Shown here one piece after another: positions 7,901 through 14,701 of a stretch of DNA of 16,905 bases (position 1 is the stretch's first letter; each line of letters starts with the position of its first letter). This stretch comes from Alphaproteobacteria bacterium UBA3002 (lineage in GTDB: Bacteria; Pseudomonadota; Alphaproteobacteria; Rickettsiales; UBA3002): contig DDZS01000010.1 of assembly GCA_002346425.1 (NCBI GenBank), positions 1-16,905 on the forward strand, written 5' to 3'. The translations under genes and the position numbers were made by a program. Under the pieces are notes generated by a model that did no database searches, was not told the DNA's origin, and saw only the letters and a program-made list of their open reading frames with translations.

Positions 7901-9756
7901 TACAGCTGATTGGCGCGTTCAATCACCGCCATATTTTCTTAGATCCCAACCCGGATGCCGCAAAAAGCTTTAAAGAACGCAAACGCCTGTTCGAACTGCC
8001 GCGCAGTACATGGGATGATTATAATTCCAAGCTGATTTCCAAAGGGGGCGGAATCTACGCTCGCGACCAGAAACGTATTCCGATTAGCGCGGAAATGCGC
8101 GTGCGGTTGCAGACGGAGATCACCGAAGCGTCGCCCGAAGAATTGATTCGGTTGCTTCTGAAAGCGCCGGTAGACTTGTTATGGAATGGCGGCATCGGGA
8201 CCTATGTCAAAGCCAGTGACGAAGCGCATTCAGATGTGGGTGACCGCACCAATGACAGTTTACGCGTCAATGGGAGCGAATTGCGCTGTAAGGTCGTGGG
8301 CGAAGGCGGTAACTTGGGCTTCACCCAACGCGGCCGCATCGAATTTGCGCAAGCGGGTGGACGCATCAATACCGACGCCATTGACAATTCCGCCGGGGTG
8401 GATTGCTCGGATCATGAAGTGAACATTAAAATCGCACTACGTGACGCGCTGGGCCAGAACCGGATCACGATGGAAGAGCGTAATCAGATTCTTGAGGACA
8501 TGACGGAAGACGTGGCGCGTCTGGTGTTGATCGATAACCGGTTACAAACCCAAGCCTTGACCATTGCGGAAGCGTCGGGAACCAAACAACTCGAACCGAT
8601 GTCGCGAATGATGAGTGAGCTGGAAGCGATTGATTTCCTCGACCGTAAAGTAGAGTTTCTGCCCAATGCCCGTCAGTTAAGCGAGCGCCGGGCGCGCGGA
8701 GAGGGGTTAACGCGGCCCGAACTGGCAGTGCTATTGTCTTATGCCAAACTGCATTTTTACCAGCAGATCAAAGACTCTAAAATGGTGAAGGCGGATTACT
8801 TTATTCCCGAACTGCTGCGCTATTTCCCGGATGAGATGCAGGAACAATTCCGCGAGGAAATTCTCAACCATCGTTTGCGCGCACCCATTATTGCGACGAT
8901 GATTACCAATAGTGTGATCAACCGCGCAGGCATTACCTTTGCGCATCAGGTGATTGAGGAATTGGGCGTGCATCCCTGCGATGTGGCGCGTGCCTATGTC
9001 ATCAGTCGCGATGCGTTCCGTTTGCGCGAAATCTGGGCGAATATCGAAGACTTAACCGGTAAGGTCAGTGCACAACTCCAAGCGGAAATGTTTATTCAGG
9101 TTCAGGAATTTCTGGGCCATAAAGTACGCTGGTTCCTGGAAAACTGTTCAGAACCGATCAACATTCAACAAACCATGCGGGATTATGCCGAGGGCATTGC
9201 GAAATTCGCGGAATGTTTCGAAGGGTTAATGTCGAAAACCCTGCGGCGTTCGTATGAGCGGCAAAAAACCCGGCTGATCGATAAAGGCGTGCCAGAACAA
9301 CTGGCTATCCAAATCGCCAATCTGGAGGTAATGGCCGCTGCGGCTGATGTGGTGCGTGTTGCCAATCGCTATAACTTGCCGGTAGAAACGGTCGGGAGTG
9401 TGTATTTCGAAGTGGGCGCGGCCTTGCGGATAGGCTGGTTACGTAAATGCGTGCAAAAACTGCAAACGCCAGACTACTGGAACCAATTGGCAGTCAATTC
9501 GCTGATTCGCGAGCTGTATTTGCAGCAACGGCGTTTAACCTCGCATGTCCTACAGCGCCCTTGTTCCGAAGGTAGCTGTAAAGAGGCGATTGCGCTCTGG
9601 CAGGAAGAACACCAGAAGCATATTCACCGCTATCAGCAATTTGTTGAGGATTTGAAGGGTCAAGAGCATGTCGAGATGTCGATGCTGATCGTGGCGCTAC
9701 GCAATATCGAAAGCATTGCAGCGCAAGCGCAAAATGCGATGGATACGCTTAACTAG
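4918..9756 (+). CDS. NAD-specific glutamate dehydrogenase, large (180-kDa) class
   Basis: A 1612-aa enzyme that deaminates glutamate to 2-oxoglutarate and ammonia with NAD+. It belongs to the large bacterial GDH class (Bac_GDH family) and is expected to be cytosolic and mainly catabolic. The N-terminal half (to about residue 700) is the ACT-like regulatory region, with LTIFEVHNDDHAFILDSMLAEL near 90. Catalytic motifs follow: GGLRWSDRPEDFRTEVLGL at 808, GAKGGFVV (Lys843), DGDDPYLVVAADKGTA at about 896, and a Rossmann-type GIGDMSGDVFGNGM at 976. A long helical C-terminal domain completes it. Size is normal for the class (about 1600-1650). The ATG at 4918 is chosen because an earlier in-frame ATG at 4792 lies inside cysQ; no strong Shine-Dalgarno is visible. 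No frameshift or internal stop. It converges on metF after 7 bp. Confidence 0.96.
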   Translation: MIRHTQHHDPANTELSQLIAAIPAVLPKEASKLQRDFVREYYTKTPLMELKRIEAVRAAKLALNSFDFFAQKSERVQIRSFVDETEGLTIFEVHNDDHAFILDSMLAELNRQGFELQQTIHPVFYLKRKHGKLMEVVGIQEDGSVPSGTLIESFIHFRIRGVLSESERAKLEQDLRQILHAVEYVVDDFSAMDRKTDDTIKELSKTDKHLDPAELQEAKDFLHWLGEHHFVFLGYMEYDYAKEDQCLKLVEGSELGLFRLEDEELKPRALNWVPQEVCTSGREKEVIEITKSSRKSMVHRPVLMDYIAVKRYDSKGNAIGERRFVGMFTSTVYYQSAEKIPFIRRKIHQTLVRANYDPMSYNGKALKAILEFYPRDELFQISRDELFRFSIGLIALETKPEVRLFARSDPYQRYVSCMVYIPRERFSSYLREQIIAMLEEAYHGSIRDFYTQLTDSPLARVHAIIKTKPGEVPEVNGTQIEERIALITNQWSDALRDELAERFGQEEVHHLHTVYADAFPPAYIEAQHAQHAVDDIAKIEEAIERDGLAIDLFQRKDGSDKEYHLKIYTYKAERALSAMLPILENMGCWVKEVNPYTISPKWDKGEITIRDFWLELPETHTKNLKTTKPLFEEALREVWRGRLANGQFNALVLIAGFNHREVTVIRAYTHYLRQIGFSYSNRYIATALCSHPEAAGYIMEAFRAKFDPRMEDNSVWCTHLQKAEAYLEQVSNLAEDRIIRRFINLVQASLRTNFFQSTETGEPKSYLSIKFHSAQIQDMPKPVPFAEIFVYSQRVEGIHLRGDAVARGGLRWSDRPEDFRTEVLGLVKAQMVKNAVIVPQGAKGGFVVQNPPQGDRDAQLQEGIACYKEFLCGLLDITDNIKAGDIIKPAHTVCHDGDDPYLVVAADKGTASFSDIANGVAQEYDFWLGDAFASGGSQGYDHKEMAITARGAWVSVERHFREMGKDIDHEDFTVIGIGDMSGDVFGNGMILSEHIQLIGAFNHRHIFLDPNPDAAKSFKERKRLFELPRSTWDDYNSKLISKGGGIYARDQKRIPISAEMRVRLQTEITEASPEELIRLLLKAPVDLLWNGGIGTYVKASDEAHSDVGDRTNDSLRVNGSELRCKVVGEGGNLGFTQRGRIEFAQAGGRINTDAIDNSAGVDCSDHEVNIKIALRDALGQNRITMEERNQILEDMTEDVARLVLIDNRLQTQALTIAEASGTKQLEPMSRMMSELEAIDFLDRKVEFLPNARQLSERRARGEGLTRPELAVLLSYAKLHFYQQIKDSKMVKADYFIPELLRYFPDEMQEQFREEILNHRLRAPIIATMITNSVINRAGITFAHQVIEELGVHPCDVARAYVISRDAFRLREIWANIEDLTGKVSAQLQAEMFIQVQEFLGHKVRWFLENCSEPINIQQTMRDYAEGIAKFAECFEGLMSKTLRRSYERQKTRLIDKGVPEQLAIQIANLEVMAAAADVVRVANRYNLPVETVGSVYFEVGAALRIGWLRKCVQKLQTPDYWNQLAVNSLIRELYLQQRRLTSHVLQRPCSEGSCKEAIALWQEEHQKHIHRYQQFVEDLKGQEHVEMSMLIVALRNIESIAAQAQNAMDTLN

Positions 9757-9763
9757 CCATCTG

Positions 9764-10624
9764 TTAAGAAGGACGAATACCCAGCAATCGGCACACGGCG
9801 AGCACGAGATCCGCTCGGTTCAGCGTATAAAAATGCAGGCGCGAAGCCCCGGTTTGCAGGTAATCGAGGGCCTGTTTATAGGCCGTCGCCACCGCTAATT
9901 GCGCATGCAGCTCACTTTGGGGATCGACGTCTTCAAAACGCTGGCACAGCCATTCCGGCACCGATGCGCCACACATTTTACTGAATTTCGCCATTTGCGT
10001 GAAATTACCAATCGGCAAAATCGCTGGCACGACCTTATGCGGATCGATGCCATATTCCGGCAGTTTCTTCAAAAACGCCTGATAATAATCCATATCGAAG
10101 CAATATTGTGAGATGGCAAGGCTAGCCCCGGCATCCATCTTGCGCTTCAGGTGACGCATGTCTTCGTCCCGGCTAAGTGCTTGCGGATGCGTTTCGGGAT
10201 AGGCCGCTACGCTGACCTCAAAATCCCCGCATTCAAGCAGGCCCTTCACCAATTCATCGGCATAGGCATATCCTTCTGGATGCGCGATATATTCGCGTTC
10301 GCCCGCTGGGGGATCGCCACGCAACGCCACAATATGGCGAATCCCGTCATTCCAATAGGATTCGGCAATTTGGCGAATTTCGTCGCGATTAGCGCCAACA
10401 CAGGTCAAATGCGCCGCAGGTTCCAGTTCGGTTTCTTCCCGAATGCGTTTGACCAGACGGTGTGTGCGATCACGCGTGGTGCCGCCAGCCCCATAGGTCA
10501 CGGAGACAAAATCGGGTTTTAAGGCGGAAAGTTGTTGAATACATTCCCATAATGCAGCTTCGCCCGCCGCGCTTTTGGGCGGAAAAAATTCAAAGGATAG
10601 CGATAGATTGGTGGTATGGTGCAT
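9764..10624 (-). CDS. metF: 5,10-methylenetetrahydrofolate reductase
   Basis: A 286-aa FAD-dependent TIM-barrel enzyme that reduces 5,10-methylene-THF to 5-methyl-THF, the methyl donor for methionine synthesis. The start SLSFEFFPPKS (8-18) includes Glu12, aligned with the catalytic Glu28 of the E. coli enzyme. FVSVTYGAGGTTRDRT (39-54), HLTCVGANRDEI (72-83) and HIVALRGDPP (97-106, Asp104 matching the flavin-contacting Asp120) follow. Length matches bacterial MetF (about 290-300). The start is set by alignment to the family; the upstream sequence has no good Shine-Dalgarno. It shares a 167-bp divergent region with mlaA. I looked for a SAM riboswitch in that leader and saw nothing recognisable. 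No methionine synthase gene is in the window. Confidence 0.96.
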   Translation of the reverse strand: MHHTTNLSLSFEFFPPKSAAGEAALWECIQQLSALKPDFVSVTYGAGGTTRDRTHRLVKRIREETELEPAAHLTCVGANRDEIRQIAESYWNDGIRHIVALRGDPPAGEREYIAHPEGYAYADELVKGLLECGDFEVSVAAYPETHPQALSRDEDMRHLKRKMDAGASLAISQYCFDMDYYQAFLKKLPEYGIDPHKVVPAILPIGNFTQMAKFSKMCGASVPEWLCQRFEDVDPQSELHAQLAVATAYKQALDYLQTGASRLHFYTLNRADLVLAVCRLLGIRPS

Positions 10625-10751
10625 GATTTACTGTTAAATTTTCTTTTAGGAAAAGCAAACGTTGTTTTTGTGCAACAAATAGTTATGTCCTGTCACGAAG
10701 AGTTAAGGAAAAACTTGTCATCGGCTATTTATGCAGATTATTGGTTACACC

Positions 10752-10780
10752 TTGCTAAACTGAGCAACGCATACTAGATA
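10752..10780 (+). promoter_or_regulatory. Weak promoter candidate upstream of mlaA (metF/mlaA divergent region)
   Basis: The 167-bp metF/mlaA gap (10625-10791) is clearly AT-richer than its neighbours. TTGCTA (10752-10757), 17 bases, then TAGATA (10775-10780) is the best-spaced pair close to mlaA. A better -35-like TTGTCA at 10715-10720 has only poor -10 partners. The gap also holds a small perfect inverted repeat, CTTTT-AGG-AAAAG at 10643-10655, in the metF leader. None of these is conclusive. Confidence 0.28.
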
Positions 10781-10791
10781 CTGGAACAGGA

Positions 10792-11496
10792 ATGAAACAT
10801 ATACGCTCTGCACTTTGCCTCACCTTACTGACTTTGCTCACGGCCTGCGCCAGTGCGGAGAATAAGGACCCAATCGAAGACGTGAACCGCAATATTTTTG
10901 CGTTTAACGCAGTGGTCGATAAGACGATTATCGAACCGATTGCGCGTGGCTATCGGTATGTGATGCCGAAACAAGGGCGTGTTGCCGTGCGTAACTTCTT
11001 CCGCAACTTGGGCGAGCCGGTGAATCTGGCCAATGCGGCGCTGCAAGGTGATGGGGAGCAAGCGCTGACTTCTTTCTGGCGCTTTACGCTGAATACGACC
11101 TTCGGTCTGGCTGGTTTCCACGATTTTGCGGGTGAAAACACTCCACTGAAATACCGTTCCGAAGATTTTGGCCAGACATTGGCGGTTTGGATGGGCAATG
11201 ACAACAGCGCCTATTTCGTGATTCCGATATTAGGCCCATCTACCACGCGCGATACCGTAGGTCGTGTGGTCGATCTCTTTCTTAACCCGTGGTATTACGC
11301 TTTGGAAACCGAGGAAAGCATTGCGCTTGGTGTAACCGATGCGCTAACGCGGCGTGAGCAAGTGCTCGATCTGACGGAAGAAATCGAAGAAACCTCCTTT
11401 GATCCCTATGCGACCTATCGTAGCATTTATTTACAAAACCGTGCGAAACAAATTAAAAACCGCACTCCCAGTAACCAGGAATTTGTAGACCAGTAA
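10792..11496 (+). CDS. mlaA: MlaA (VacJ) outer-membrane phospholipid-trafficking lipoprotein
   Basis: A 234-aa lipoprotein. The signal peptide ends LLTAC, giving Cys19 as the lipidation site. The VacJ/MlaA family signature is clear: DPIEDVNRNIFAFN, RNFFRNLGEPVNLANAALQGD, FWRFTLNTTFGLAGFHDFA, EDFGQTLAVWMG and YFVIPILGPSTTRDTVGRVVDLFLNPW. MlaA forms a ring in the inner leaflet of the outer membrane and hands mislocalised phospholipids to periplasmic MlaC. A GGA about nine bases upstream may act as a weak ribosome site. The stop TAA shares its last A with the mlaC ATG (1-bp overlap), so the two are co-translated. The partner transporter mlaFED is not in the window, as is common outside gammaproteobacteria. 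Confidence 0.95.
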   Translation: MKHIRSALCLTLLTLLTACASAENKDPIEDVNRNIFAFNAVVDKTIIEPIARGYRYVMPKQGRVAVRNFFRNLGEPVNLANAALQGDGEQALTSFWRFTLNTTFGLAGFHDFAGENTPLKYRSEDFGQTLAVWMGNDNSAYFVIPILGPSTTRDTVGRVVDLFLNPWYYALETEESIALGVTDALTRREQVLDLTEEIEETSFDPYATYRSIYLQNRAKQIKNRTPSNQEFVDQ

Positions 11497-12077
11497 TGAA
11501 AAAGCTTTTTCTCTTCTTTAGTATCATTGTGATGCCCTTAACGGCATTGGCCGATGAAGCACAAGTACGCCAATTTGCCGACGATCTGGCACAGGAAGCG
11601 TTGACCGTCGTTAAAAACGATAATCTGTCTGAAAAAGGCAAACAGGCAGAGTTGGAAAACTTGTTTTCTAACCGGGTAGACGTCGAATGGGTCGCGCAAT
11701 TTGTCTTAGGAAAATACTGGCGCACCGCGAGCGAAGAGCAAAAAGCGGCCTATTTAGAAAATTACCGCAAATTCGTGATCTCTCATTATTCGAGCAAACT
11801 GACGAGCTATACGAATCAGGATTACAAGATCAATGATGTGCGTCAGGAAAGCGACGACGAATATCTGGTCAGCATGGAAGTGACCCAGCCGGGTGAGCCG
11901 AATGTGGTCATGGATTATCGCGTGCGCCAAACCGGCGCCGGCTTCAAGATTTATGATATCGTCGTTGAGGGTGTCAGCATGATTACCACGCAGCGGTCGG
12001 AATTCTCATCTGTAATTTCACGCAATGGGCTGGATTACTTGATCGACGCGTTAGCGAAAAAGGCAAAGAAAGCCTAA
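11496..12077 (+). CDS. mlaC: MlaC/Ttg2D-family periplasmic phospholipid-binding protein
   Basis: A 193-aa secreted protein. The signal peptide (MKKLFLFFSIIV start) is probably cleaved after Ala19 in TALA-DE. The mature part matches the MlaC/Ttg2 family: a helical start, LFSNRVDVEWVAQFVLGKYWRTASEEQKAAYLENYRKFV in outline, YTNQDYKINDVR, VVMDYRVRQTGAGFKIYDIVVEGVSMITTQRSEFSSVI, then a final helix. It ferries phospholipid between the MlaA complex and the inner-membrane MlaFEDB transporter. It overlaps mlaA by 1 bp. The TAA stop overlaps the stop of the convergent unknown gene within CTAA. Confidence 0.94.
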   Translation: MKKLFLFFSIIVMPLTALADEAQVRQFADDLAQEALTVVKNDNLSEKGKQAELENLFSNRVDVEWVAQFVLGKYWRTASEEQKAAYLENYRKFVISHYSSKLTSYTNQDYKINDVRQESDDEYLVSMEVTQPGEPNVVMDYRVRQTGAGFKIYDIVVEGVSMITTQRSEFSSVISRNGLDYLIDALAKKAKKA

Positions 12078-12475
12078 CGCGCCCACGGACTTTTATCCGT
12101 ATGGCGACCGCGCACATCTTCGGCTGCAGCATATAGACTGTCTTTTTCCAAAGGCCCGAGTTTCGCCAACAAGGTGGCGGCGCTTTTCGCATCGAGAAAT
12201 GCTTGCGATGGGGCGGACCGTTTTAATAAATGAAACCCATGATAGCTTTCTTCAAGCTGTGTATAGGATTGGTAGCGGTTCAACCAAGATTCAATAGCCG
12301 TAGCAAATTCCCCATATTCTTCGCCTGATAAGCCAGGCTGCTGCATCAAACGCAACATGTTGCGTGTGGCTAAAGGTGCGCGGTAGTCTCGAAGAATCTG
12401 GGTTAAAGTTTCAACCGCTTCGGCACGAGGATTTGATACATCCAGCGGTGGGTCTATTCTATCTGTCCAAGCCAT
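12074..12475 (-). CDS. Small protein of unknown function, paralog A of a tandem pair
   Basis: I do not recognise a family for this 133-aa protein. It has no signal peptide, no membrane segment and no cysteine, and looks like a soluble, mostly helical protein. It is homologous along its whole length to the gene directly upstream (12526-12921). Shared features in order: MxWT at the start, LRxxxAPxxxRNM (28-40), G(L/I) then Y and W(L/I), GxxLL with KR, P, AFLDxK and LGP in the last third, and a terminal SPWAR. The ATG at 12475 has no Shine-Dalgarno, but the identical start context and MxWT match in the paralog support it. A 19-bp motif sits 22 bases upstream. It converges on mlaC with a 4-bp stop overlap. 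Confidence 0.82.
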   Translation of the reverse strand: MAWTDRIDPPLDVSNPRAEAVETLTQILRDYRAPLATRNMLRLMQQPGLSGEEYGEFATAIESWLNRYQSYTQLEESYHGFHLLKRSAPSQAFLDAKSAATLLAKLGPLEKDSLYAAAEDVRGRHTDKSPWAR

Positions 12476-12497
12476 TAATCACGCATAGCGCAGAAAA

Positions 12498-12516
12498 ATG
12501 TCAAAATGATGACGAT
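12498..12516 (-). repeat. 19-bp upstream motif, copy 1 (before paralog A)
   Basis: Read on the minus strand this is ATCGTCATCATTTTGACAT. It differs by one base from the copy at 12944-12962, and both end exactly 22 bases before the ATG of their gene. Inside it, GTCA and TGAC form an inverted repeat separated by six bases, and this copy contains a perfect TTGACA. It could be an operator, part of a promoter, or a remnant of the duplication that made the gene pair. Confidence 0.75.
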
Positions 12517-12525
12517 TTTAAAAAA

Positions 12526-12921
12526 TTATCGTGCCCATGGACTATTTGATTTCGATTGAGCGGCGGCATTGGGCGTTTGCTCTTGAAATGTTGTAGGTCC
12601 CAGCTCTATCAGCACGGATACGGCTTTCTTAATGTCTAAAAATGCCTTCTCTGGTAAATCGCGTTTTGGGAGTAACATCATGCCTATCGGTGTGTCGCGC
12701 TCTTCGAAAGGTAAAGGATCTTCTTGGACCGTAATCCAATTACGAATGCGTTGGCAGGTGCCGAGATAGGTCGAAGCATCTATTCCGCAAGTTGCGAGTA
12801 CTACAGGCATGTTCCGCAGATAATCGGGCGCATCGCAGGCACGCAATCCATCTTTCAGCTGCGCGCACATTTCCTGACGCAGCGTTCGATCCGGCAACGG
12901 TGGTGGATTGGTCCAACTCAT
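12526..12921 (-). CDS. Small protein of unknown function, paralog B of a tandem pair
   Basis: A 131-aa protein of no family I recognise, full-length homologous to paralog A: MSWT start, LRxxxAPxxxRNM (26-38), G-I with Y52, W then I, GMMLLPKR, AFLDIK, IELGP and a final SPWAR. Unlike paralog A it has four cysteines (19, 29, 45, 56), all in its N-terminal half. No signal peptide or membrane helix is visible. The ATG at 12921 is supported by the paralog alignment; an AGG is present but too close to be a normal ribosome site. It lies 40 bp downstream of ettA on the same strand, so it may be read from that operon, but it also has its own 19-bp upstream motif. Substantial divergence from paralog A suggests an old duplication. 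Confidence 0.82.
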   Translation of the reverse strand: MSWTNPPPLPDRTLRQEMCAQLKDGLRACDAPDYLRNMPVVLATCGIDASTYLGTCQRIRNWITVQEDPLPFEERDTPIGMMLLPKRDLPEKAFLDIKKAVSVLIELGPTTFQEQTPNAAAQSKSNSPWAR

Positions 12922-12943
12922 ACCTGCACGCTAGCACAGGCAT

Positions 12944-12962
12944 ATGTCAGAATGATGACGAT
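12944..12962 (-). repeat. 19-bp upstream motif, copy 2 (before paralog B)
   Basis: Read on the minus strand this is ATCGTCATCATTCTGACAT, 18 of 19 bases identical to the copy before paralog A and at the same 22-base distance from the start codon. The first base pair overlaps the ettA TGA stop. The GTCA/TGAC inverted repeat is kept. Beyond the 19 bp, a CTGYGCTA block is also shared in the spacer to the start codon. Confidence 0.75.
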
Positions 12963-14641
12963 CAGGCCGCGCGGCTCAGCGGCTTATATTTAATCCGCGT
13001 CGGTTCCAGCGCCTTTTCGCCGAGGCGACGTTTTTTGTCGTCTTCATATTCCTGATAATTGCCTTCGAACCATTCAACATGGCTATCGCCTTCATAAGCC
13101 AAAATATGCGTGGCGATACGGTCTAAGAACCAGCGATCGTGGCTGACGATGACCGCGCTGCCTGCGAAATTCAGCAGTGCCTCTTCCAGCGCCCGCAAAG
13201 TTTCTACGTCCAGATCGTTGGTCGGTTCATCGAGTAGCAACACGTTGGCCCCGCTTTTCAGCATTTTGGCAAGGTGAACCCGGTTCCGCTCCCCACCAGA
13301 AAGCACGCCGACCTTTTTCTGTTGGTCCGGGCCTTTGAAATTGAACCACGAACAGTAGGCGCGTGATTTCACTTCTTGTTTGCCCAGTTGAATGATGTCC
13401 AGCCCGCCAGAAATTTCTTCCCACACGGTTTTGTTATCATCAAGCGAATCGCGCGACTGATCAACGAAGCCGAGTTTCACTTTCTCGCCGAGTTTGATTT
13501 CGCCCTGATCCGGGGTTTCTTTGCCCGTGATCATGTTCATTAGCGTGGTTTTCCCTGCTCCGTTCGGGCCGATAACCCCGACAATCCCACCCGGCGGCAG
13601 GTCGAAATTCAAATCATCGATCAGGTATTTATCCCCTTGCGATTTACACAAACCTTTGGCGATGATCACATTGTCACCCAAGCGCTCGGCCGTCGGAATC
13701 GTAATCTGCGCCACGCCAGCGCGCGCTTCGCCTTCGCGTTTCACCAATTCATCAAACGCCTTAATCCGCGCTTTCGATTTTGACTGACGCGCCTTAGGCG
13801 ACGAACGCACCCATTCCAATTCTTCTTTGATCTGCTTCTGGCGGGCAGATTCTTCCTTTTCCTCTTGCGCCAATTGCTTTTCTTTCTGCTCCAGCCAGCT
13901 TGAATAATTGCCTTCATACGGGCGGCCCTGACCGCGATCGAGCTCGAGCGTCCAGCCGGTGATATTATCCAAGAAATAACGATCGTGGGTGATCATCACG
14001 ACGGTGCCCGGATATTCGCGCAAATAACGTTCCAGCCATGCGACCGACTCGGCATCCAAATGGTTGGTCGGCTCATCAAGCAGTAGCATATCAGGCTTTT
14101 CCAGCAGCAGGCGCGCCAAAGCCACGCGGCGTTTTTCCCCGCCTGAGAGTTTATCGACAGCGGATTCCGGCGGCGGGCAGCGCAGCGCTTCCATTGCCAT
14201 TTCCACTTCATGATCCAGCGACCACGCATCTGCCGCGTCGATTTTTTCCTGCAATTCGCCTTGCTTCTCAATCAGTGCCATCATCTCGTCATTGTCGGTG
14301 ACTTCGCCCAACTGCATGGAAATCGCGTTGAACTCATCCAGCATGGCTTTTTTCTCATGCAGGCCGTCCATAGCGTTTTCAAATACTGTTTTGTTAGGGT
14401 CAAGTTGCGGTTCCTGTTCCAGATAACCGACTTTGATGCCATCGGCGGCCCATGCTTCGCCATTAAATTCGGTGTCTTTGCCCGCCATGATTTTCAGCAA
14501 GGTCGATTTACCGGCACCGTTATGACCAACAATCCCGATTTTTGCGCCGGGGAAGAACGACAACCAGATATCTTCCAGCACTTTTTTGGTGCCGTAAGAT
14601 TTGCTCAGGCCTTTCATGACATAGGTATATTGGACAGACAT
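12962..14641 (-). CDS. ettA: ABC-F translation factor EttA (energy-dependent translational throttle)
   Basis: A 559-aa soluble protein with two ABC ATPase domains and no membrane part. In E. coli EttA (555 aa) binds the ribosomal E site and gates early elongation according to ATP/ADP. Domain 1 has Walker A GHNGAGKST (39-47), an Arm insertion (about 95-140, LDEFNAISMQLGEVTDNDEMM), signature LSGGEKRRVALAR and Walker B LLLDEPTNHLD. The charged P-site tRNA-interaction linker follows (EKQLAQEEKEE ... SKARIKAFDEL). Domain 2 has GPNGAGKTT, LSGGERNRVHLAK and LLLDEPTNDLD. Length, Arm and linker favour EttA over Uup, YheS or a resistance ABC-F. The start is fixed by AAGGAG six bases upstream. It lies 60 bp downstream of the 52-aa ORF. 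Confidence 0.96.
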   Translation of the reverse strand: MSVQYTYVMKGLSKSYGTKKVLEDIWLSFFPGAKIGIVGHNGAGKSTLLKIMAGKDTEFNGEAWAADGIKVGYLEQEPQLDPNKTVFENAMDGLHEKKAMLDEFNAISMQLGEVTDNDEMMALIEKQGELQEKIDAADAWSLDHEVEMAMEALRCPPPESAVDKLSGGEKRRVALARLLLEKPDMLLLDEPTNHLDAESVAWLERYLREYPGTVVMITHDRYFLDNITGWTLELDRGQGRPYEGNYSSWLEQKEKQLAQEEKEESARQKQIKEELEWVRSSPKARQSKSKARIKAFDELVKREGEARAGVAQITIPTAERLGDNVIIAKGLCKSQGDKYLIDDLNFDLPPGGIVGVIGPNGAGKTTLMNMITGKETPDQGEIKLGEKVKLGFVDQSRDSLDDNKTVWEEISGGLDIIQLGKQEVKSRAYCSWFNFKGPDQQKKVGVLSGGERNRVHLAKMLKSGANVLLLDEPTNDLDVETLRALEEALLNFAGSAVIVSHDRWFLDRIATHILAYEGDSHVEWFEGNYQEYEDDKKRRLGEKALEPTRIKYKPLSRAA

Positions 14642-14647
14642 CGCTCG

Positions 14648-14653
14648 CTCCTT
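14648..14653 (-). promoter_or_regulatory. Ribosome binding site of ettA
   Basis: A strong AAGGAG on the minus strand, six bases before the ATG at 14641. It stands out because most other starts in this window have weak ribosome sites. Confidence 0.85.
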
Positions 14654-14673
14654 GGATTTTTTTCTGGTTTTAG

Positions 14674-14700
14674 CAGGCTCGCCCGCGGATTGCCAGCCTG
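14674..14700. repeat. Inverted repeat in the ettA leader
   Basis: CAGGCT at 14674-14679 pairs with AGCCTG at 14695-14700 around a 15-base G+C-rich loop. On the minus strand it falls between the 52-aa ORF stop and the ettA ribosome site. It is not followed by a T-run, so it is not an intrinsic terminator; a leader stem-loop is possible. Confidence 0.4.
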
Positions 14701-14701
14701 T

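Noticed and set aside
10625..10700. A possible SAM riboswitch in the metF leader
   Set aside because: No recognisable SAM-I, SAM-II or SAH core could be seen; the only structure is a 5-bp inverted repeat.
10685..10777. A 30-codon plus-strand frame in the metF/mlaA gap (starts MSCHEELRKN)
   Set aside because: No ribosome site, polar composition with no domain or signal, and it spans the likely mlaA promoter region. It could be a leader peptide but nothing positive supports it.
12517..12535. An AT-rich inverted repeat after paralog B as an intrinsic terminator
   Set aside because: Pairing outward from the T-run fails after four base pairs on each arm; it is too weak to call a terminator.
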